A stretch of 53,352 nucleotides of DNA from Streptomyces sp. MBT53 (GTDB lineage: Bacteria; Actinomycetota; Actinomycetes; Streptomycetales; Streptomycetaceae), in NCBI RefSeq assembly GCF_016654115.1, contig NZ_JAEQAZ010000042.1, forward strand, positions 1-53,352, read 5' to 3'. Below are positions 32,369 to 40,870 of the stretch, piece by piece. Position 1 is the first letter of the stretch, and every line of letters starts with the position of its first letter. Below the pieces are notes generated by a model. The model ran no database searches and was not told the DNA's origin. It saw only the letters and a program-made list of their open reading frames with translations. A program made the translations under genes and the position numbers.

Positions 32369-32803
32369 ATGGACGACGGACTCTCAGACCTGCTGCACCG
32401 CGTGGTCTCCCTGCTGGGCGATCTCGCCCGCCGGAACACCGACCCCGACGGCGGCCTCAGCTACAGCCAGATCAGACTGCTGGGCGCGCTCGAAGACGTG
32501 GAACCGGCCACCCAACACCGGCTCGCACAGGCCCTGGGCGTCTCCGACCCGGCGATCAGCCGCGCCCTGCGCCCCCTGGAGGAGGACGGCCTGGTCCGCG
32601 TCACCCCCGACCCGCAGCACGCACGACGCCGCCTCGTCGAACTCACCACCACCGGCCGCGCGACCTACCACGCCAACGGAAAACCCCTCGCCGACACCCT
32701 CCGACGCGGCCTGCAGGAACAGGACTTCCCCTACGACCGCTACCTCGCCGACACCCTCAGACTGGCCGAGATCCTGGAAACCGCACGAGCGTCCCGCCCC
32801 TGA
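32369..32803 (+). CDS. MarR-family regulator
   Basis: A 144-residue MarR protein. LSYSQIRLLGALEDVEPATQHRLAQALGVSDPAISRALRPLEEDGLV (about residues 30-77) is the winged HTH, and VTPDPQHARRRLVELTTTGRATY is the wing. No ligand-sensing Cys is present. ATG at 32369 lies right after the palindromic operator; upstream frames enter the promoter. It is divergent from the DUF6790-like gene, its probable target. Confidence 0.9.
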   Translation: MDDGLSDLLHRVVSLLGDLARRNTDPDGGLSYSQIRLLGALEDVEPATQHRLAQALGVSDPAISRALRPLEEDGLVRVTPDPQHARRRLVELTTTGRATYHANGKPLADTLRRGLQEQDFPYDRYLADTLRLAEILETARASRP

Positions 32804-32936
32804 ATCGGTATCCGGCCGATGCGACCGATGCGACCGTCTCGGTGAACCTCTCCGTGCCCCGGCTACGTGTCCGGTGCAGTGCCCGCGGCGATCCCGCGGG
32901 CCCACCGATCGTCGACGGACAGGAACGGATGACTCA

Positions 32937-33830
32937 ATGACGAGATCCACGACCGCGACCCGACCCCCGCTCGACCGTCCCACCCGCTCGCTCACCGGAC
33001 GGGCCCGCACGCTGGGCGCGGCACTGGCCCTCGGCGCGTTGCTGGCGTCGGGAGCGACAATGACCCTCGCCGCTCCGGCAGTTGCCGCGACGGGAGACGT
33101 CAAGTGCCCGTCCGCGGACTGCGTGCGGATCGCCCCGGCGGCCGGCTCCCCGGTCGCCATCGCCCCCGACAACGCCGGCTCGGTGTACCTGGCGTACTCG
33201 GGCAGCGACCTGCTCAAGCTCGACCTGGCCAGTGAAGCGCTCAGCACGGTCACGACCGGTCTGGGCAACCTCCGCGGAGTGGCCGTCGCCGACGGCAACG
33301 CGTACATCACCAACTTCGACGGCACGCTCCAGCAGGTCTCCCTCGCCACCGGCAGCCGACGCACCCTGGCCGCCGGCCTGCCCTCCCTCTTCGGCGTGGC
33401 ACGATTCGGCACCACGACCTACGTCACCGACGGCAACGGGGAGATCGTCGCCGTCCCGGACGGCGGCACCGCCCACGTGGTGGCCACAGGCCTCGGCTTC
33501 TCCTACGGCCTCGCCTTCGACAGGACGGGCCTCGCCTACACCGCGGACATGGGCCAGGGCCGCATCCTCCAGACGAACGTGACCACCGGCGCAACCCGGG
33601 TCCTGGCAAGCGAGGCCTACGAACCCACGTCGATCTCGGTCGGCGGCGACGGCCTGGTCTACTTCCAGGTGAGCGACGAGGTGAAGCGAGTGAACCCCAC
33701 CACCGGAGTCCAGTCCCACGTCACCAACCTCCTCGGGATAAACGCCTTCAGCTTCTCCCTGGCGGCATCGGGCGACGCGTACACCGCGAGCGACGGCTTG
33801 TGGCGGATCAGCGGGCTTACTTCGCGATGA
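32937..33830 (+). CDS. Secreted beta-propeller (NHL/SMP-30-like) protein
   Basis: A 297-residue exported protein. The first 49 residues have a charged region, a hydrophobic core (GAALALGALLASGATMTLA) and AVA-A cleavage, a Sec-type signal. The mature part has a Cys pair (KCPSADC) and repeating propeller blades such as IAPDNAGSVYLAYSGSDLLKLDL, GVAVADGNAYITNFDGTLQQV and GLAFDRTGLAYTADMGQGRILQ, resembling NHL/Vgb-type six-bladed propellers. ATG at 32937 has AGGAA upstream. It is a single-gene unit followed by a terminator hairpin. A binding or lactonase-like role is possible but unproven. Confidence 0.8.
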   Translation: MTRSTTATRPPLDRPTRSLTGRARTLGAALALGALLASGATMTLAAPAVAATGDVKCPSADCVRIAPAAGSPVAIAPDNAGSVYLAYSGSDLLKLDLASEALSTVTTGLGNLRGVAVADGNAYITNFDGTLQQVSLATGSRRTLAAGLPSLFGVARFGTTTYVTDGNGEIVAVPDGGTAHVVATGLGFSYGLAFDRTGLAYTADMGQGRILQTNVTTGATRVLASEAYEPTSISVGGDGLVYFQVSDEVKRVNPTTGVQSHVTNLLGINAFSFSLAASGDAYTASDGLWRISGLTSR

Positions 33831-33852
33831 GGAGGTAGGCGGTTCGTGACGG

Positions 33853-33882
33853 GGGGAGGGTGCCCGGTCGGACACTCTCCCC
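33853..33882 (+). terminator. Terminator after the propeller gene
   Basis: GGGGAGGGTG (33853-33862) pairs with CACTCTCCCC (33873-33882) with one G-U pair and a 10-nt loop, 23 bp after the stop codon. The rest of the gap to 34012 shows no gene. Confidence 0.6.
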
Positions 33883-34012
33883 TTCACGCAAAACCGCGGT
33901 GCGGAGTGGCCTGCTCCAGCGAACATGCAGTTCAGAGGCGACTTCCTCGCCCGACCGAAGCCCTCCCAGAAGCGTTCGTGCGAGCCTCATGTGTCGTCGG
34001 TGCTCAGAGTCC

Positions 34013-34633
34013 TCACGTCCCCGCCACCGGTTCCGGCCCCCAGGGGTCGATCTTCAGCGCGCGGAGCCGCTTCGCGTCGCGGTCGTGCACGAATCTGCAA
34101 CCGTCGTACGGCAGGTCGAAGGTCCATACCCCGGGCAGATCACGCGCAGCGTAACGACAGAGGAACTCCGACATGCCGTAGTCGAACCGATCCCAGGACA
34201 ACCATTGCCGGCGCCAGACCACCGTGGTCCACGCGTTGGGGTCCGGTGACTCCCCCCACCAGCACAGCAGGTCGGCGTCCACCGTCGTTCCCCATCCGAT
34301 CAGCAGCTCAGGGCGATCGAAGTCCGTCTCCTCGGCCGTGTACTGGGCGTCGGCTGTCTCACCGCGGACGGTCGCACTGGCGTCGAGCGGATATACCTCC
34401 TGGACCGGCGGCTCCACAAGCAGAAAGCCGTCGAAAGCCCCCTGCCCGTATACGTCCATGAATACGCGGTAATCGTCCGGGAAACCATGGGGGTATTCGG
34501 CCGCCACGACAGACCAGTCGACGCTGTTCCCGCGCTGGGCGGGCGGGGCAACCAGCGCCGTCAGACGCCGGATCGGATCAAAGGAGGCCGAGTCCTCTTC
34601 CGCACGTCGCCGATCGTAACTTGATGACGTCAC
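34013..34633 (-). CDS. SMI1/KNR4 (SUKH) family protein
   Basis: A 206-residue SUKH-superfamily protein. The N-terminal half shows WSVVAAEYPHGFPDDYRVFMDVYGQGAFDGFLLVEPP, the family's WxxxE-type opening with a conserved acidic/glycine pattern; the second half has IGWGTTVDADLLCWWGESPDPNAW, then FVHDRDAKRLRALKIDPWG. SUKH proteins are often immunity proteins for polymorphic toxins; no toxin is visible beside it, so it may be an orphan immunity gene. GTG at 34633 has AGGGG upstream. The gene and the 129-bp gap before it (34634-34762) look less GC-biased than their neighbours, which would fit recent acquisition. Confidence 0.78.
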   Translation of the reverse strand: MTSSSYDRRRAEEDSASFDPIRRLTALVAPPAQRGNSVDWSVVAAEYPHGFPDDYRVFMDVYGQGAFDGFLLVEPPVQEVYPLDASATVRGETADAQYTAEETDFDRPELLIGWGTTVDADLLCWWGESPDPNAWTTVVWRRQWLSWDRFDYGMSEFLCRYAARDLPGVWTFDLPYDGCRFVHDRDAKRLRALKIDPWGPEPVAGT

Positions 34634-34762
34634 CGAGATTCGCCCCTGTCAGCAACCCCATCGACCACTCGCGTGCAGAGACCAAGACCCTGTTGGGCAC
34701 TCCGCACACATGGCTGAACACCGCTTCTGGCGTCACATACCGCGCACGCGCAAAACCCCAGG

Positions 34763-36091
34763 TCAGGACACCTTGGCCACCGGTTCAAGGATCGCGACGC
34801 ACTCCACATGATGAGTCATAGGAAACAGATCGAACGCCCGCAGAGTCCGCACCCGATACCCCCCGTCCCGGAAGTACCCCAGATCCCGGGCCAGCGCCGC
34901 CGGATCGCACGCCACATACGCGATCTTCCGCGCCCCCAGTGACGACAGGTGCTCCACGGTCTTCTTGCCGGCTCCGGAGCGCGGCGGGTCGAGGACGATG
35001 AGGTCGACCTCGCTGATGCCCGTCTTCGGGAGGACGCTCTCGACCTTGCCCTGCTCGATCCGCACCCGTTCGAACCCGGCGAGGTTGTGCCGCGCGTCCT
35101 CGACGGCACGCTTGCCGGACTCGATGCCGAGGACCGCGCCCTTGTCGCCGAGGCGGTCGGCGAGGGCGCCGGCGAAGAGGCCGACGCCGCAGTACAGGTC
35201 CAGCGCCATGTCGCCCTTGCGCGGCAGCAGGCCCTGCATGACGGCCTTGACGAGGGTGTCCGCGGCCATCGGGTGGACCTGCCAGAAGCCGCCGCTGCCG
35301 ACCCGGTACGTACGGCCGTCGGCCCGCTCGCGGACGAACGCGCGGCCGTGGACGCGGTGGATGCCGCCGTCGTGCTCCTCGACGCGCATGACGGAGACGG
35401 GGCGGTCGAGTTCGACCAGGGGGAGGCGGGCGCCGGGACGCGGTTCCAGAATCACCATGCGGTCCTGGGAGCCCGTCGCCGCGATCGCGTCGACCGACGC
35501 CATGCCGGACCAGTCACGCTCCTCGATGCCGAGCTCGCTGATCCCGGGCGCCGCGATCATGCAGTGCTCGACGGGCTCGACCTCGTGCGAACGGTGCTTG
35601 CGCAGACCGGCGTTGCCGTCGACGTCGACCGCGTACTGGACGCGCGTGCGCCACTGCGGGACCTGTCCCGCGGGCAGCTTGTCGCCCTCGGCCGGCATCA
35701 CCGTGCCGTCCCAGCCGGCCTCCTCGGGTGTGAGGCCCGCGAGCCGCTGCAGCTGCTCGGCGATGACCTCGCCCTTGAGGCGGCGCTGGGCGCCGGGCTT
35801 GGCGTGCTGCCAGTCGCAGCCGCCGCAGCGGCCGGGGCCCGCGTAGGGACAGGGCGCCTCGACGCGGTCCTTGGACTCCTCCAGGATCGTCACGGCGTCG
35901 GCCCGCAGGAACCGCGCGCCTTCCTCGCCGTCGGTGACCCGCGCGATCACGCGCTCACCGGGCAGTGTGTGCCGGACGAACAGCACCTGGCCCTCGGCCG
36001 TACGGGCGATGCAGTGCCCGCCATGGGCGACGGGGCCCACCTCGACCTCGTACTCCTCCCCCACCAGCGATTTCTTCGGTTCTGCCTGCAT
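34763..36091 (-). CDS. TRAM-domain RNA m5U methyltransferase
   Basis: A 442-residue class I SAM-dependent RNA methyltransferase of the TrmA/RlmD (RumA) family that methylates uridine C5 in tRNA or rRNA. A TRAM domain occupies about residues 8-70; C81, C89, C92 and the Cys of EHCMIAAPG are the expected 4Fe-4S ligands. LDLYCGVGLFAGALA is the SAM-binding motif, LDPPRSGAGKKTVEHL motif IV, and VACDPAALARDL holds the catalytic Cys. ATG at 36091 begins a typical TRAM start. It corresponds in place to M. tuberculosis Rv2689c and heads the conserved block. It probably forms a unit with the permease gene upstream (128-bp gap). Confidence 0.92.
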   Translation of the reverse strand: MQAEPKKSLVGEEYEVEVGPVAHGGHCIARTAEGQVLFVRHTLPGERVIARVTDGEEGARFLRADAVTILEESKDRVEAPCPYAGPGRCGGCDWQHAKPGAQRRLKGEVIAEQLQRLAGLTPEEAGWDGTVMPAEGDKLPAGQVPQWRTRVQYAVDVDGNAGLRKHRSHEVEPVEHCMIAAPGISELGIEERDWSGMASVDAIAATGSQDRMVILEPRPGARLPLVELDRPVSVMRVEEHDGGIHRVHGRAFVRERADGRTYRVGSGGFWQVHPMAADTLVKAVMQGLLPRKGDMALDLYCGVGLFAGALADRLGDKGAVLGIESGKRAVEDARHNLAGFERVRIEQGKVESVLPKTGISEVDLIVLDPPRSGAGKKTVEHLSSLGARKIAYVACDPAALARDLGYFRDGGYRVRTLRAFDLFPMTHHVECVAILEPVAKVS

Positions 36092-36219
36092 GGCGGGGTG
36101 ACTCCACAACGTCAAAGGGGGAACGGCCGGACAACAGCCCACCAGTCTACGTGGGCCCTGCCCGACCGTTCACCACAAAGCGAGCCACACATCGAGCTAC
36201 AAAGCGAGCCGCGAAGCGC

Positions 36220-38271
36220 TCAGCCCTTGGTGTCCGAGGACTCCCTGTGCCGCTCCTCCGCGGGCCCCCGTCGCACCGCACCCGGCGCGCTCCACTCCTG
36301 CCGCTTGCGGGCGCGGTTCTTCGCCGCCTCGGAGGACTCCAGCTGGTACGGCACCGACGTCACCATGACACCCGGCGTGAACAGCAGCCGGCCCTTCAGT
36401 CGGAGTGCGCTCTGGTTGTGGAGGAGGTGCTCGTACCAGTGGCCGACGACGTACTCGGGGATGATCACGGAGACGGCGTCCCGCGGCGATTCCTTCCGCA
36501 GGCCCTTCACGTACTCGATGATCGGGCGCGTGATCTCCCGGTACGGCGAGTCCAGCACCTTCAGCGGCACGTCGATCCCGCGCCGCTCCCACTCCTCGCG
36601 CAGCGCCTTGGTCTCGGCCGGGTCCACGTTGACGCTGAGCGCCTCAAGCGTGTCCGAGCGCATCAGCTTGGCGTAGGCCAGGGCCCGTAGAGCCGGGCGG
36701 TGGATCTTGGAGATCAGGACGACCGAGTGGACGCGGGAGGGGCGGAGGCTGTCGTCGCTGGGGCCCTCGGGGGCCGCGATCTCCTCGGCGACCCGGTCGT
36801 AGTGCTTACGGATCGCGGTCATCGTGGCGTAGAAGATGCACATGCCGAGCAGCGCCACCCAGGCGCCGTGCGTGAACTTCGTGACCAGGACGACGACCAG
36901 GACGAGACCCGTGAAGAACGCGCCGAACGTGTTGATCGCGCGCGAGCGGACCATGTGACGGCGCTTGGCCGGGTCCTTCTCGGTGGCGAGGTGGCGGTTC
37001 CAGTGCCGGACCATGCCGGTCTGGCTGAGGGTGAAGGAGACGAACACGCCCACGATGTAGAGCTGGATCAGGCGGGTCGAGTCGGCGCCGTAGATCGCGA
37101 TCAGCAGGGTGGCGGTGCTGGCGAGCAGCACGATGCCGTTGGAGAAGGCCAGGCGGTCGCCGCGGGTGTGCAGCTGACGCGGGAGGTAGCGGTCCTGGGC
37201 GAGGATCGAGCCGAGGAGCGGGAAGCCGTTGTACGCCGTGTTGGCGGCCAGGAACAGGACCAGCGCTGTCGCCGCGGCGAGCACGACGAACAGGAAGCTG
37301 CCCTTGCCGAACACCGCCTCGGCGACCTGGGAGATGACCGGGTTCTGGACATAGCCAGAGCCGATCGCGACGCCGTTGTGGAGGAGGTCGGTGGCGGGAT
37401 TCTCGGCCATGCGGACCTTGGTCGTCATGGCCAGCGCGATGATCCCGCAGAACATGGTGACGGCCAGCAGACCCATCGCCGCGAGGGTGGTCGCCGCGTT
37501 CTTCGACTTGGGCTTGCGGAAGGCGGGGACGCCGTTGGAGATCGCCTCGACGCCGGTGAGGGCGGCACAGCCGGAGGAGAAGGCGCGCAGCATCAGGAAG
37601 ACCAGCGCGAAGCCCGCGAGGCCCTGGTGCTCGGCCTTGATGTGGTAACTCGCGGTCGGGGCGCGCATGGTGTCGCCGAGGACGAGTCCGCGGAAGGCGC
37701 CCCACGCGATCATGACGAAGACGCCCGCGACGAAGACGTACGTCGGGATCGCGAACAGCGAGCCGGACTCCTTCACCCCGCGCAGGTTCATCAGGGTCAA
37801 CAGCACCACTACGGCGACCGCGCAGATCACCTTGTGCTCGACCACGAAGGGGATCGCCGAGCCGAGGTTCTCGATGCCGGAGGCGATCGAGACGGCGACC
37901 GTGAGGACGTAGTCGACCAGCAGGGCGCTGGCGACGGTGAGGCCGGCCTTGGGGCCGAGGTTGGTGGTGGCCACCTCGTAGTCGCCGCCGCCGCTGGGGT
38001 AGGCGTGGACGTTCTGTCGGTAGGAGGCGACCACGGTGAACATCAGCACCACGACCGCGAGCGCGATCCAGGGGCTGAAGTGGTAGGCCGACACGCCCGC
38101 GATGGAGAGGACCAGCAGCACCTCGCCGGGCGCGTACGCGACGGAGGACAGCGGGTCGGAAGCGAAGACGGGGAGTGCGATGCGCTTCGGCAGGAGCGTT
38201 TCGCCCAACCGGTCGCTGCGCAGTGCGCGCCCGATGAGGATGCGCTTGGGCACGTCGGTCAGTTTGGACAC
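36220..38271 (-). CDS. KimA-like APC potassium permease
   Basis: A 683-residue APC-superfamily transporter with about 12 helices and a soluble C-terminal part of about 180 residues. The N-terminal ASDPLSSVAYAPGE, with D39 and Y46, matches the K+-binding region of Bacillus KimA (DALSSVAY), and SGGGDYEVATTNLG is the second conserved loop. KimA is a H+/K+ symporter inhibited by c-di-AMP through its cytosolic domain; the long tail here (SLRPSRVHSVVLISKI onward) is in the same place. GTG at 38271 has no Shine-Dalgarno. It is divergent from the TrkA-type genes and corresponds to Rv2690c. Potassium transport is inferred. Confidence 0.82.
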   Translation of the reverse strand: MSKLTDVPKRILIGRALRSDRLGETLLPKRIALPVFASDPLSSVAYAPGEVLLVLSIAGVSAYHFSPWIALAVVVLMFTVVASYRQNVHAYPSGGGDYEVATTNLGPKAGLTVASALLVDYVLTVAVSIASGIENLGSAIPFVVEHKVICAVAVVVLLTLMNLRGVKESGSLFAIPTYVFVAGVFVMIAWGAFRGLVLGDTMRAPTASYHIKAEHQGLAGFALVFLMLRAFSSGCAALTGVEAISNGVPAFRKPKSKNAATTLAAMGLLAVTMFCGIIALAMTTKVRMAENPATDLLHNGVAIGSGYVQNPVISQVAEAVFGKGSFLFVVLAAATALVLFLAANTAYNGFPLLGSILAQDRYLPRQLHTRGDRLAFSNGIVLLASTATLLIAIYGADSTRLIQLYIVGVFVSFTLSQTGMVRHWNRHLATEKDPAKRRHMVRSRAINTFGAFFTGLVLVVVLVTKFTHGAWVALLGMCIFYATMTAIRKHYDRVAEEIAAPEGPSDDSLRPSRVHSVVLISKIHRPALRALAYAKLMRSDTLEALSVNVDPAETKALREEWERRGIDVPLKVLDSPYREITRPIIEYVKGLRKESPRDAVSVIIPEYVVGHWYEHLLHNQSALRLKGRLLFTPGVMVTSVPYQLESSEAAKNRARKRQEWSAPGAVRRGPAEERHRESSDTKG

Positions 38272-38274
38272 AAC

Positions 38275-38308
38275 AGAGGATCGTAGGCCTTCGAACAGGC
38301 GATCCTCT
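38275..38308. promoter_or_regulatory. Hairpin at the permease start codon
   Basis: AGAGGATCG (38275-38283) and CGATCCTCT (38300-38308) are 9-bp perfect arms, the near arm ending 3 nt before the GTG of the permease. On the minus-strand RNA the SD-like AGAGGA lies in the distal arm. The rest of the gap 38309-38455 shows nothing else I recognise; no ydaO c-di-AMP riboswitch core is evident. Confidence 0.45.
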
Positions 38309-38455
38309 ACTCGCCACCTGCCTGAGCCATGTCATCTGCCTCTCATCTGCCTCACGGGTGAAATCGGTGACGAGTGGAGTTGCGGATTCCGTCGGGAGTG
38401 GCGACTCCGTGTCTATATGACAAAACCCCGCTCCCGCCCGCCCCCTGGAGGTTCC

Positions 38456-38551
38456 ATGTCCTCGACCGCAGAGCTGATCGGTGCCCTCGCCGCCCTGGCC
38501 GGCCTCGGAATCCTCACCCTGGCCAGTGTGCGCAGCATCGGGCGCCGCTGA
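38456..38551 (+). CDS. 31-residue single-helix membrane peptide
   Basis: A tiny gene with a strong start: GGAGG, a 4-nt spacer, then ATG. The product has one hydrophobic helix (about residues 6-24, LIGALAALAGLGILTLAS) and a basic end SIGRR, so it is probably an inner-membrane peptide with its C-terminus inside. It lies between a KimA-like permease and the TrkA-like genes, 101 bp before ceoB on the same strand. By size and topology it resembles KdpF, the small K+-pump subunit, but no sequence identity is claimed. Too short for most gene finders. Confidence 0.6.
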   Translation: MSSTAELIGALAALAGLGILTLASVRSIGRR

Positions 38552-38652
38552 CGCACAGGGGTGCCCCGGAAGGGCCGGACGTGTGTACTTTGGCCTCGGT
38601 CTGAGACCCTGATGGGGCTGAGCATTGATTTCAGGACACCGGAAGGACGGTC

Positions 38653-39324
38653 GTGCACATCGTCATCATGGGCTGCGGCAGAGTGGGTTCCGCTCTCGCC
38701 CAGACCCTGGAGCAACAGGGGCACACGGTCGCCGTGATCGACCAGGACCCCACCGCCTTCCGTCGGCTGGGCCCGGGATTCGGCGGCCGCCGGGTCACCG
38801 GGGTCGGCTTCGACCAGGACACGCTGCGCGAAGCGGGCATCGAGGAGGCGGGCGCGTTCGCGGCCGTCTCCAGCGGTGACAACTCGAACATCATCTCCGC
38901 GCGGGTGGCCCGCGAGATGTTCGGCGTCGAGAACGTGGCGGCCCGTATCTACGACCCCCGCCGTGCCGAGGTCTACCAGCGCCTGGGCATCCCCACCGTG
39001 GCCACGGTCCGCTGGACCGCCGACCAGATGCTGCGCCGGCTGCTGCCCTCGGGCGCGGAGCCGCTGTGGCGGGACCCCACCGGCGGTGTCCAGCTCGCCG
39101 AGGTGCACGCCTCGGCGGCCTGGGTCGGCCACAAGATCAGCAAGTTGCAGGAGGAGACGGGCGTCCGCGTGGCGTTCCTCACCCGTCTCGGCGAGGCGAT
39201 GCTGCCCTCTTCGCAGACCGTGTTGCAGGAGGGCGACCTCGTGCACGTGATGATGCGCACGGACGAGGTCGACAAGGTCGAGGCGGCGTTCGCCAAGGGT
39301 CCCGAAGAGGAGGGCGGTCACTGA
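38653..39324 (+). CDS. ceoB: TrkA/RCK potassium-uptake regulator
   Basis: A 223-residue protein with a TrkA-N (RCK_N) Rossmann domain and a TrkA-C domain. HIVIMGCGRVGSALAQTLEQQGHTVAVIDQD shows GxGxxG (residues 7-12) and the acidic end of beta-2; the NAD(H) or ATP site is complete. The C-terminal half contains GVQLAEVHASAAWVGHKISKLQEETG, typical of TrkA-C. GTG at 38653 has GGAAGGA upstream. It overlaps the next gene by 1 bp (TGATG). These proteins gate potassium channels or transporters; no TrkH/KtrB is in the window. Synteny equals M. tuberculosis ceoB (Rv2691). Confidence 0.92.
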   Translation: MHIVIMGCGRVGSALAQTLEQQGHTVAVIDQDPTAFRRLGPGFGGRRVTGVGFDQDTLREAGIEEAGAFAAVSSGDNSNIISARVAREMFGVENVAARIYDPRRAEVYQRLGIPTVATVRWTADQMLRRLLPSGAEPLWRDPTGGVQLAEVHASAAWVGHKISKLQEETGVRVAFLTRLGEAMLPSSQTVLQEGDLVHVMMRTDEVDKVEAAFAKGPEEEGGH

Positions 39325-40001
39325 TGAGGGTCGCCATTGCCGGAGCCGGCGCGGTCGGACGTTCGATCGCCGGAGAGCTCCTGGAGAACGGTCACGAGAT
39401 CCTTCTCATCGACAAGGCCCCGACCGCGATCTCGGTCGAGCGGGTCCCCCAGGCGGAGTGGCTGCTGGCCGACGCCTGCGAGATCACGTCCCTGGACGAG
39501 GCGGCGCTCCAGCGCTGCAACGTGGTGATCGCCGCGACCGGCGACGACAAGGTCAACCTCGTCGTCTCCCTCCTCGCGAAGACGGAGTACGGCGTCCCGC
39601 GCGTCGTCGCCCGCGTCAACAACCCCAAGAACGAGTGGCTCTTCAACGAGTCCTGGGGCGTCGACGTGGCCGTCTCCACCCCCCGCCTGATGTCGGCCCT
39701 GGTCGAGGAGGCGGTCTCGGTCGGCGACCTGGTCCGCCTGCTGCGCTTCAGCCACGGCGACGCCAACCTGGTGGAACTGACCCTCCCGGAGGAGTCGGCC
39801 CTGGCCGGCACCCAGGTCGGCGACGTGGAGTGGCCCGAGGACACCTCCCTGGTCACGATCATCCGCGGCACCCGCGTCCTGACCCCGTCCCGCGAGGACT
39901 CCCTGGAGGCGGGCGACGAACTGCTGTTCGTCGCGGCCCAGGCGCGCGAGGAGCAGCTGGAGGACTTGCTGTCGGTGCGCCGGGACGACGCGGCGAGCTA
40001 G
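39324..40001 (+). CDS. ceoC: TrkA/RCK potassium-uptake regulator
   Basis: A 225-residue paralogue of the upstream protein. MRVAIAGAGAVGRSIAGELLENGHEILLIDKA has the GxGxxG motif (residues 7-12); CNVVIAATGDDKVNLVVSLLAKTEYGVPRVVARVNNPKNEWLF is the second half of the RCK fold, and LTLPEESALAGTQVGDVEWPEDTSLVTIIRG the TrkA-C domain. It begins on the last base of the ceoB stop codon, so the pair is translationally coupled and probably forms a hetero-octameric ring. A 50-bp palindromic terminator follows 11 bp after the stop codon. It corresponds to Rv2692. Confidence 0.92.
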   Translation: MRVAIAGAGAVGRSIAGELLENGHEILLIDKAPTAISVERVPQAEWLLADACEITSLDEAALQRCNVVIAATGDDKVNLVVSLLAKTEYGVPRVVARVNNPKNEWLFNESWGVDVAVSTPRLMSALVEEAVSVGDLVRLLRFSHGDANLVELTLPEESALAGTQVGDVEWPEDTSLVTIIRGTRVLTPSREDSLEAGDELLFVAAQAREEQLEDLLSVRRDDAAS

Positions 40002-40011
40002 TCCGGTTGTT

Positions 40012-40061
40012 CTACGACGATGAGGGCGCCCCGAGATCTCGGGGCGCCCTCATCGTCGTAG
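40012..40061. terminator. 50-bp perfect palindrome, bidirectional terminator
   Basis: Bases 40012-40036 are the exact reverse complement of 40037-40061, centred on GAGATCTC. It lies between the convergent ceoC and DUF3159 genes, 11 and 27 bp from their stop codons, and would form a very stable hairpin in either transcript. Confidence 0.85.
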
Positions 40062-40087
40062 CGGAAGCAGCGAAGGTTAAGCGAAGG

Positions 40088-40867
40088 TCATGCGTCGCGA
40101 CGGTGGCGTCCCGACGTGACGTCCTGGCTCTCGCCGGAGGCCTCGGCCGCCGCCTTGCGTTCCTTCTCGGCCTGTTCCTCCGCCTCCATCTCCGCGAACA
40201 CGTCGATGGGAGCGGGTGCCTTCGCGAGGAAGACCCAGGTCAGCCAGACGGCCAGCAGGAACGGCGGGATCTTCAACGCGACCAGGACCCAGCCGAGTTG
40301 GGCGGTGTTGGCCCACCAGTAGAGCGGGAACAGGATCGCGCACTTGGCGAGCAGGATCAGGCCCCAGGCCCAACTGGCCTTGGCGTAGGCCGTCTTGCGG
40401 CCGGGGTTGCGGGTCCGCCAGGAGAGGTTCTCCTTGAAGACCGGGCCGAGGATCAGGCCGATCAGCGGGACGCCCGCGAGGGTCGTGATGATGTAGGCCA
40501 GCGCCAGGCCCAGCGTGTAGAGCATGCCGGGGAGGTAGAAGTTCTTGGCGTTGCCGGTCATCATCGCGAAGACGACACCGAAGGCGACGCCGAAGACACC
40601 GCTGAAGGCGTGCTTGACGGTGTCGCGCTTCACCAGGCGGACCACGACCAGCACCAGGGACACGGCGAGGGCGGCGATCGCCGACCAGTGCAGGTCCTTG
40701 TTGATCGTGAAGATGGTGACGAAGAGAAGGCCGGGCAGGACCGTTTCGATCATGCCGCGCAGCCCGCCGAACGCCTCGAAGAGGGCCGCCTCGGTCACCG
40801 CCCGGACATCCTGCTCGCTGTCTTCGGCGTCCACGGTCTCTGTGGTCGGCTTGTCGAGCGACGTCAC
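40088..40867 (-). CDS. DUF3159 family membrane protein
   Basis: A 259-residue membrane protein with about five helices, matching DUF3159: EAALFEAFGGLRGMIETVLPGLLFVTIFTINKDL at the start, LPGMLYTLGLALAYIITTLAGVPLIGLILGP in the middle and AWGLILLAKCAILFPLYWWANT. The N- and C-terminal 25-35 residues are charged and cytosolic. GTG at 40867 follows the OB-fold gene after 3 bp, so the two are co-transcribed. It corresponds to M. tuberculosis Rv2693c. The biochemical function is unknown; conservation next to the ceo genes suggests a role in membrane or ion homeostasis. Confidence 0.88.
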   Translation of the reverse strand: MTSLDKPTTETVDAEDSEQDVRAVTEAALFEAFGGLRGMIETVLPGLLFVTIFTINKDLHWSAIAALAVSLVLVVVRLVKRDTVKHAFSGVFGVAFGVVFAMMTGNAKNFYLPGMLYTLGLALAYIITTLAGVPLIGLILGPVFKENLSWRTRNPGRKTAYAKASWAWGLILLAKCAILFPLYWWANTAQLGWVLVALKIPPFLLAVWLTWVFLAKAPAPIDVFAEMEAEEQAEKERKAAAEASGESQDVTSGRHRRDA

Positions 40868-40870
40868 CGG

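Noticed and set aside
38309..38455. c-di-AMP (ydaO) riboswitch upstream of the KimA-like gene
   Set aside because: I looked for the conserved core on the minus strand and did not find it. Only a simple hairpin at 38275-38308 is visible.
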